This document shows, one piece after another, positions 58,401 to 64,000 of a stretch of 64,000 nt of DNA. Under the pieces are notes generated by a model, which was not told the DNA's origin, searched no databases, and saw nothing but the letters and a program-made list of their open reading frames with translations. This DNA comes from Rhipidocladum racemiflorum (taxonomy: Eukaryota; Streptophyta; Magnoliopsida; Poales; Poaceae). Position 1 is the first letter of the stretch, and every line of letters begins with the position of its first letter. The stretch is from the NCBI GenBank assembly GCA_036346355.1, contig CM070577.1, positions 48,928,309 to 48,992,308 on the forward strand, read 5' to 3'. The translations under genes were made by a program, and so were the position numbers.

Positions 58401-58876
58401 AAACTTATTACTTAAGTATGGTTTAATAAAATGTGGCTTTGTGCAAATGAACCCTGTTAAGCTTCCTTTGGAAAGCCCCACATGATCATACTTTCCCCGA
58501 CTTGCTGAGTACTTTTGTAATCACGTGCTACATCAACTTGTCATCATCAGAGAACTTTCAAGACGCAGCTGAAGATGGCGAGTTCTACCCCGAGGAGTTC
58601 GAGGAGGATTGCCAGGATAACTAGTTGCGTTTCTAGTCGTCGCCTGTGGCGTTTTGGTGTTCGCTTGTTTTTTCTTTCGTTTTCCGCTGTCGTGCCTCCG
58701 TTCTGTTGACCGAGTATTGTAATAAGTGGCCATGTGGCCCATACTTTAATATTTATGTTACAACTTTCATTTTGTTCAGCAATGAAGTATCACTGTGACT
58801 GTGTGTACTAGCTACTGATCTGGGACTAGTACGGAAATACACAGGAGATTTCGGATAGCTGATCCGGGGTCTCACA
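55449..58876 (+). mobile_element. 5' LTR (3428 bp) of the long-LTR gypsy element
   Basis: Starts tgtaacatcctcattttc and ends atccggggtctcaca, immediately followed by the primer-binding site. It contains a possible three-exon leader ORF. There is no other insertion inside. Confidence 0.9.
56179..58624 (+). other. Putative spliced ORF inside the long LTR (exons 56179-56380, 57207-57278, 58551-58624)
   Basis: Exon 1 has an ATG at 56179 and is open to the donor tccacg/gtgggt. Exon 2 lies between gcgcgtag and gaacgaag/gcaagt (a GC-AG-type donor). Exon 3 follows tcatcatcag and ends in TAG at 58622. Phases agree at both joins, giving 115 codons plus stop with an acidic tail (EDGEFYPEEFEEDC). The related solo LTR at 50488 shows the same layout and phases (52506-52586 and 53790 onward; acidic VEEESTPALEEELQEEPS), though with an in-frame TAG at about 52559. 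No domain is recognised. Translation is inference; an untranslated spliced leader is the alternative. Confidence 0.42.
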
Positions 58877-58880
58877 GCGG

Positions 58881-58896
58881 TGATATCAGAGCCTGG
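58881..58896 (+). promoter_or_regulatory. Primer-binding site of the long-LTR element
   Basis: tgatatcagagcctgg, four bases after the LTR end, matches the initiator tRNA-Met complement (TGGTATCAGAGC...) with one substitution. Confidence 0.8.
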
Positions 58897-59076
58897 ACGA
58901 CCGTAGGACGTGACCTAGTTAGCAAGGCAAAGCCTTAAGGACTTATATTTTATAAATACCTACTTACAAAAGTTTAAGTTTCTTTGCTTCTACCTCCCCT
59001 CTCTTAGTGTCTTGTGCTTATGCTCTCCTTTAATTAAAATTTTGTTACTAACCCCATCTTATTTCAAAATTTGTAG
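58897..59076 (+). other. Untranslated leader between primer-binding site and ORF0
   Basis: 180 bp of T-rich, intron-like sequence ending atttgtag/atgcc. No ORF. It may contain a splice acceptor used by the LTR donors. Confidence 0.35.
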
Positions 59077-59909
59077 ATGCCGGCTTTCACCACCTTTGCC
59101 AGGTTGGAGGCTTCTGCGAGGAGCTGTCGCTGATGCTTTAGGAGTTGGGGTTTCCCCATCGTCCTGAGTATCGCTACCAGTCTATTTCAGGCCTTGGCCA
59201 GGACTTGTGGCAGGTCCGCTTGCTGGTCTTCGTGAGGAGCCGAGTTCGCGACGAGGACCGACCGTTCTACTTCACGGCCGAGAGGTCGATTCTGGCGTAC
59301 GCGCTTCAAGACGCTGCCAGAAAGGCTATCCTCATGTTGGGGCATAGCTATCGTGACCGGCTTGAGGACTCCCCGTACCGTCTGTTTCCCCACTTCCAGG
59401 TTGGGAGGATGTACAGCCAGTTCCGGAGTTTGGAGCAGGAGGCTGACCCGACCGTGGTGCACATGGGGTCCCTCATCCAGGCTCAGGATGAGGCCTACGT
59501 GCGGATGACCGACGAGATGCAGGATCTGCGTCGGGCCCTGACTGCAGCGAGAGAGGCGAACCGTCAGCTCCTGGAGGAGAGGAGGGACACCCAGTCGCTT
59601 CCACCCCCAGCGCCTGTGCAGGAGGCACAGCCCGTGGCACCACCAGCTCCAGTCCCGGTCTTGGAGGACCCACCTATCCGCGACATACCGATGGACGCTC
59701 CGCCAGCTAAGCATCATCAGGGCCTGAAGCTTCGGACTACCGCCCGCAAGTCAGTTCGGCCCCATTCGCCATTGGGAGTGTCTTTGGGCTTCTTGGCCGC
59801 CCCTGGAGGTGCAGGACCGTCTTCAGCAGCTACGCCTTCCCGCAACAGGAGCGAGGAGGAGGAGGAGGACCCGTCCCCGCGTGTCTACGCGAGTGACGCG
59901 AGCGTCTAG
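59077..59909 (+). pseudogene. Extra ORF (ORF0) between primer-binding site and gag
   Basis: A clean 254-codon frame runs from 59145 to the TAG at 59907. The natural start is probably the ATG at 59077, from which the frame is broken by a shift and by stops near 59131 and 59139. Visible features are a compact N-terminal part (RPFYFTAERSILAYALQDAA, MLGHSYRDRLEDSPYRLFPHF), a helical stretch with coiled-coil character (MTDEMQDLRRALTAAREANRQLLEERR), a Pro/Ala-rich linker and an acidic tail. No gag or enzyme motif is present. Its position after the LTR and before gag, separated by an intron-like 60000-60167 with acceptor ttgttgcag/atgg, suggests a first exon or separate protein on the genomic RNA. 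Function unknown. Confidence 0.6.
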
Positions 59910-60167
59910 TGTCTAGCCTGGAGGACCTTTATCTTGCTTTGTTTCGATTAGAACGATGAATAAGTGATTGTTGGATTGTATCGTGCTCTTAGGCATTTGC
60001 GATACAGCCATCTCCAAAACTATTTTGTTTTAATTGAAGTTCAGTTGGTTTTCCCTCCTGTTGTGTGCTTTTGTGGTTGTGCTCTTGTTGTTGAGGATGT
60101 GGTTTAGTCCCCTGACTCTTACCTGTTCTTTTCCCTCTTCCCTTATGCTTGACCGCCCTTGTTGCAG

Positions 60168-61502
60168 ATGGAGAACCCTGGTCGTGGTCGTGGCCATGGA
60201 AGACCAGGAGGCCGCGGTAGAGGCCGTGGATGTGCCCGTGGACCAGTGCACTTTCATGATGAAGAGTTTGTGGAGCCGTAGGAGCAACAGGGTGCTGCTG
60301 GGCAGTTGCCGCCAGCCCCTCAGCATGATCCGCCGCCGCCCCCACCGCCAGTTCAACCACCCAATCTGGAACAGATGATGGCGATGCAGATTCAGCTTCT
60401 ACAAGCCCTAGCTCAGAATGTCCTTAACCAACCTCAAGCCGCTGCAGCACATGCTCAAGCTCAACCGCCCCAATCCAAGTTTGGGGAGTTCATGCGGACT
60501 CAACCCCCAACCTTTGCTGGATCCGTGGACCCGCTGGATGCGGACGACTGGCTCAAGGAAGTTGAGCAGAAACTGCACTTGGCTCAGTGCGATGAGATAG
60601 AAAGCGTGCATTTCGCTTCACATCAGCTTAAAGGTACGGCAGCAAGCTGGTGGGAGAATTTCTATGCTGCCCATGCTGAACCGCAGCAAGTTGCTTGGAA
60701 TGAGTTTGTGGAAGCGTTCAGAGCTACCCACATCCCGAAGGGCATCATGGAGATGAAGCGACGGGAGTTTCACAAGCTTCAACAGGGGAATTTGTCGGTG
60801 TCAGAGTACCTGAACCGATTTACTCAGCTGTCACGCTACGCGGCCGCAGATGTCGCAACTGATGAGGCCAAGATCTGGCGATTTATGGAGGGCCTTGACC
60901 CTAACCTGAAGGTTCAGCTAGTGTCGAGCGACTTCCCGTCGTTCCAACACATGGTGAACAAGGCGCTGATCCAAGAGGATGCTCAGCGTCAGCTGTTTGA
61001 GTCGCGCAAGAGGAAGATGCTGTTCCAGAACCAGCGCGGTGCCAGCAGCTCTAGGCCCCGCACTTTTCAGCAGCAGCAGCCCAGCAGGCCAGCAGCCTCT
61101 AGTGCACCAAGGACCCCAATGTCCACCCCGCGCCCAATTGGACAAGCCCCTGCCGGCAATGCAGGAGCTCAAGCTCAGAAGAGTGGGACTGCGATGGCAG
61201 GAGTGCAGTGCTTCAACTGCAGGGAGATGGGACACTACGCAAACAACTGCCCTCAGAAGAGGCAGCCTGTCACCCCAGTGAGGTTCAACCTGGGATCAAC
61301 CCCAGCTCGCGCTCCAGCGCCAGCTCAAGGGAGAGGAACCCCGCAGACCCCGCGCACGCCAAGGACGGCTGGGAGAGGGTGCGTGAACCACATCATTGCT
61401 GAAGAGGCCCAGGATGCGCCAGACGTGGTTTATGGTAAGTTCCATGTGAACTCAGTACCTGCTTCAGTTTTGTTTGATTCCGGTGCAACCATTCTTTTAT
61501 AG
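60168..61502 (+). pseudogene. gag: Gypsy gag with zinc knuckle and start of protease, one stop codon
   Basis: Gag forms the cytoplasmic particle that packages element RNA. It starts after ttgttgcag with an Arg/Gly-rich N terminus (RGRGHGRPGGRGRGRG). A TAG at codon 38 (60279) interrupts the frame, which reopens at once. The retrotransposon gag domain spans about residues 110-260 (FAGSVDPLDADDWLKEVEQ, SWWENFYAAH, GNLSVSEYLNRFTQLSRYA). A CCHC knuckle (CFNCREMGHYANNC) lies near residue 350. Protease begins in the same frame (VLFDSGAT, active-site Asp at about 61476), but a missing base near 61488 shifts the frame and ends this ORF at 61500. Confidence 0.88.
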
Positions 61503-64000
61503 CAGAACACTTGGTTAAAAAGCATAACTGGGATACAATACAGTTAAGAAACCCTTTGTTAGTACAATCCCCTGGTAAAGAACTAATAACCACTGCTGTG
61601 TGTCCGAAAATGGATATAGTAATAAAAGGGGTAAAGTTCCTAGCGAACTTAATACTATTAGATACTAAGGGTATAGAAGTAATCCTTGGAATGGATTGGT
61701 TAACCAAGTACAAGGGTCAGATAGACTGTGCTAGTAGAGCTGTCTCTCTTACCAGCCCTGAGGGGATTAGAGTGGAGTTCTTATCTAATCTTGCCTGTAA
61801 GGGGGGTAGCACCCTAAACCGGCTGAAAGGTACATCCTTGGAAAATGTACCGATCGTCAATGAGTACCCGGATGTGTTCCCGGAAGAGTTGCCTGGTATG
61901 CCACCGGATCGAGATGTGGAGTTTGTGATTGAGCTGGTACCTGGTACGGCTCCAATCTCGAAGAGACCTTACAGGTTGCCTTCCAATGAGTTGGTCGAGA
62001 TGAAGAAGCAGATTGAAGAACTGCAAGAGAAAGGATTCATCAGGCCCAGTTCGTCGCCTTGGGGATCGCCAATGATCTTCGTCACAAAGAAGGATGGTAG
62101 TCTGAGGATGTGCATAGACTACAGGTCTTTGAATGAGGTCACAATCAAAAATAAGTACCTGTTACCTCGAATAGATGATCTGTTTGATCAGTTGAAGGGA
62201 GCTCAAGTCTTCTCCAAAATAGATTTGAGATCGGGATATCATCAGCTGAAGATATTCTGAAGACAGCCTTCACCACCAGATATGGACTGTATGAGTTCAC
62301 AGTCATGTCTTTTGGATTAACCAATGCTCCTTCTTACTTCATGAATCTGATGAATAAGGTGTTTATGGAGTATTTAGACAAGTTTGTCGTAGTCTTCATT
62401 GACGATATTCTTGTCTATTCCAAGAGCAGAAAGGAGCATGAAGACCATCTGATGATAGTCCTGGAGACGTTAAGGGAGCATCAGCAATATGCCAAGTTCA
62501 GCAAGTGTGACTTTTGGTTGAAAGAGGTTTCTTTCCTGGGTCATATCATCTCTGCTACAGGAGTAGCAGTGGATCCAGCGAAAGTAAGAGATGTTTTGGA
62601 TTGGAAACAGCCCAATTCAGTCCCGGATATTAGAAGTTTTCTTGGATTAGCTGGTTATTATCGGAGATTCATTGAAGGTTTCTCGAAGATTGCCAGACCT
62701 CTTACGCAGCTTCTGAAGAAGGAAAAGAAGTTTGAATGGACTAAAGCTTGTGAGCAAAGTTTTCAGGAGTTGAAAAAGAGGTTAACCTCAGCCCCAGTAC
62801 TCGTCCTGCCGGATATCCATAAGGACTTTGAAGTGTATTGTGATGCTTCAAAACAAGGACTAGGATGTGTTTTGATGCAGGAAGGAAAGGTTATAGCCTA
62901 TGCTTCAAGACAACTGCGACCTCATGAAGAAAACTACCCCATTCATGATTTGGAGTTAGCCGCAGTTGTGCATGCGCTCAAGATTTGAAGGCATTATTTG
63001 ATCGGCAATAGATGTGAGATCTATACGGATCATAAGAGCTTGAAGTATATCTTCACTCAGTCCGATCTCAACTTGAGGCAGAGAAGATGGTTGGAGTTGG
63101 TGAAGGATTATAATGTGGGAATCCATTACCACCCTGGGAAAGCAAATGTTGTTGCAGATGCCTTAAGCAGAAAAGCTCACTGCAACAATGTCATGATACC
63201 AGAAAGCCAGCCAGCGCTTCAGGAAGAATTCCGGCGTCTTAACCTGGAATTGGTAAAGAAAGGTTGCGTTTACAATTTGGAAGTAAAATCAACCTTGGAG
63301 GATCAGATTAGAGCGGCTCAGAAGAATGATAAAGGTATTGCCGACCTAAAAGAGGGCCTGAAGAAAGGGAAACACCCCGGATTTTCAGAAGATGAAAAAG
63401 GTACTATCTGGTTTGGGAAAAGAATAGTAGTCCCTAACCAGGAGGAAATCAAGAATACGGTGTTGAAGGAAGCTCATGATTCAGTATATTCCATTCACCC
63501 AGGAGGCACCAAGATGTATGCAGATTTAAAAGGGAAATATTGGTGGTCCAATATGAAGAAAGAGGTTGTGGACTTCGTGGCGCGTTGTGATGTATGCCAG
63601 TTGGTAAAAGCAGAACATCAGAGACCCGCTGGATTGTTGCAGCCTTTGCAAGTGCCTGTCTGGAAATGGGAAGAAATTGGAATGGACTTTATAACCGGAC
63701 TCCCCAAAACCAAGTCCGGATATGATTCCATCTGGGTTATCGTGGACCGGTTGACTAAAGTGGCCCACTTTATCCCAGTGAAGACGACTTATTCCGGTGA
63801 CAAGCTTGCCGTGTTGTATATGGCCAAGATTGTGTGTTTGCATGGTGTGCCGAAGAAGATCGTATCTGATCGAGGGTCTCAGTTCACCTCGAGGTTCTGG
63901 CAGAGATTGCATGAAGTGTTGGGCACCAATCTGAATTTCAGTACTGCGTATCACCCCCAGACAGATGGACAGACGGAAAGAATAAATCAAATCCTAGAAG
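61489..64000 (+). pseudogene. pol: Gypsy pol: protease remainder, reverse transcriptase, RNase H, integrase (partial)
   Basis: The first segment (to 62260) holds the protease tail (LDTKGIEVILGMDWL) and the N part of reverse transcriptase (GFIRPSSSPWGSPMIFVTKKDGSLRMCIDYRSLN). A short deletion at about 62250 shifts the frame. The second segment (62263-62988) has FIDDIL at 62395 (the YxDD-type catalytic box) and RNase H (FEVYCDASKQGLGCVL). TGA at 62986 replaces an expected Trp. The third segment runs open to the window end with the HHCC zinc finger (HDSVYSIH ... CDVC, 63474-63597) and integrase core residues Asp (63684), Asp in SDRGSQF (63869) and Glu in TDGQTERIN (63975). Dead as sequenced. Confidence 0.9.

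Larger units (their letters stand above)
55449..64000 (+). mobile_element. Long-LTR Ty3/gypsy element (Tekay/Del- or RIRE3-like), 3' end off-window
   Basis: A 5' LTR (55449-58876), primer-binding site, extra ORF (59145-59909), gag (60168-61502) and pol in the order protease, reverse transcriptase, RNase H, integrase. That order is Ty3/gypsy. The long LTR and the integrase neighbourhood (EHQRPAGLLQPLQVPVWKWEEIGMDFITGLPKT) fit chromoviruses of the Tekay/Del kind. The chromodomain and 3' LTR would lie beyond 64000. Several stops and shifts make this copy non-functional as written. Confidence 0.92.

Overview
The window is plant nuclear DNA from a grass and looks Oryza-like. The evidence is CACTA transposons with CACTACTACA termini, Ty3/gypsy LTR retrotransposons primed by initiator tRNA-Met, GT-AG introns and TGGGCC promoter motifs. 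About 90% is nested transposable elements. Only roughly 27.9-33.4 kb and 45.0-45.5 kb look like low-copy host DNA. There is no sign of bacterial, organellar or CRISPR sequence. Species and family names are inferred, since no search could be run.

Layout. 1-4371: 3' part of a non-coding LTR retrotransposon with its 3' LTR, apparently nested in CACTA-1. 4372-27922: CACTA-1, whose left end is off-window. It carries a decayed transposase gene (tnpD, 9791-13006) and a second gene (tnpA-like plus Ulp1-type protease, 23967-27227). It is interrupted by two opposite-facing solo LTRs (5980-7562 and 7578-9781) and by an LTR-internal-LTR array (14180-23492). 27923-33399: host DNA with a MITE-like hairpin, a three-exon papain-like gene (30291-31543) and the 5' part of a second transcription unit. 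33403-45003: CACTA-2, complete, 11.6 kb, with a TAT target duplication. 45007-45523: the other side of that host locus. 45524 to the window end: a minus-strand copy of the 2.2-kb-LTR retrotransposon. A 3.65-kb solo LTR (50488-54135) sits in its internal region, and its 5' LTR is cut by a chromovirus-like gypsy element (55449 onward; 3.4-kb LTR, extra ORF, gag, pol) that runs off the end in the integrase core.

The two CACTA copies share one architecture: subterminal repeats, a leader with a long hairpin, tnpD, an internal block of subterminal repeats, a C-rich block, a second copy of the hairpin leader, the tnpA/Ulp1 gene, then terminal repeats. By family knowledge, the Transposase_21 protein cuts and joins the ends and the second protein probably binds the subterminal repeats. 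Both genes are broken in both copies.

Three observations stand out. (1) The LTRs of two families appear to hold spliced leader exons with a reading frame that stays open across the predicted introns; one solo LTR has lost exactly the 604-bp first intron, as expected after reverse transcription of spliced RNA. (2) The CACTA leader hairpins carry a 21-nt stretch identical to a stretch near the 3' end of the unrelated gypsy LTR. (3) CACTA-2 differs from CACTA-1 in a repeated, strand-symmetric way at CTG/CAG sites, which looks more like base-calling error at methylated CHG than decay.
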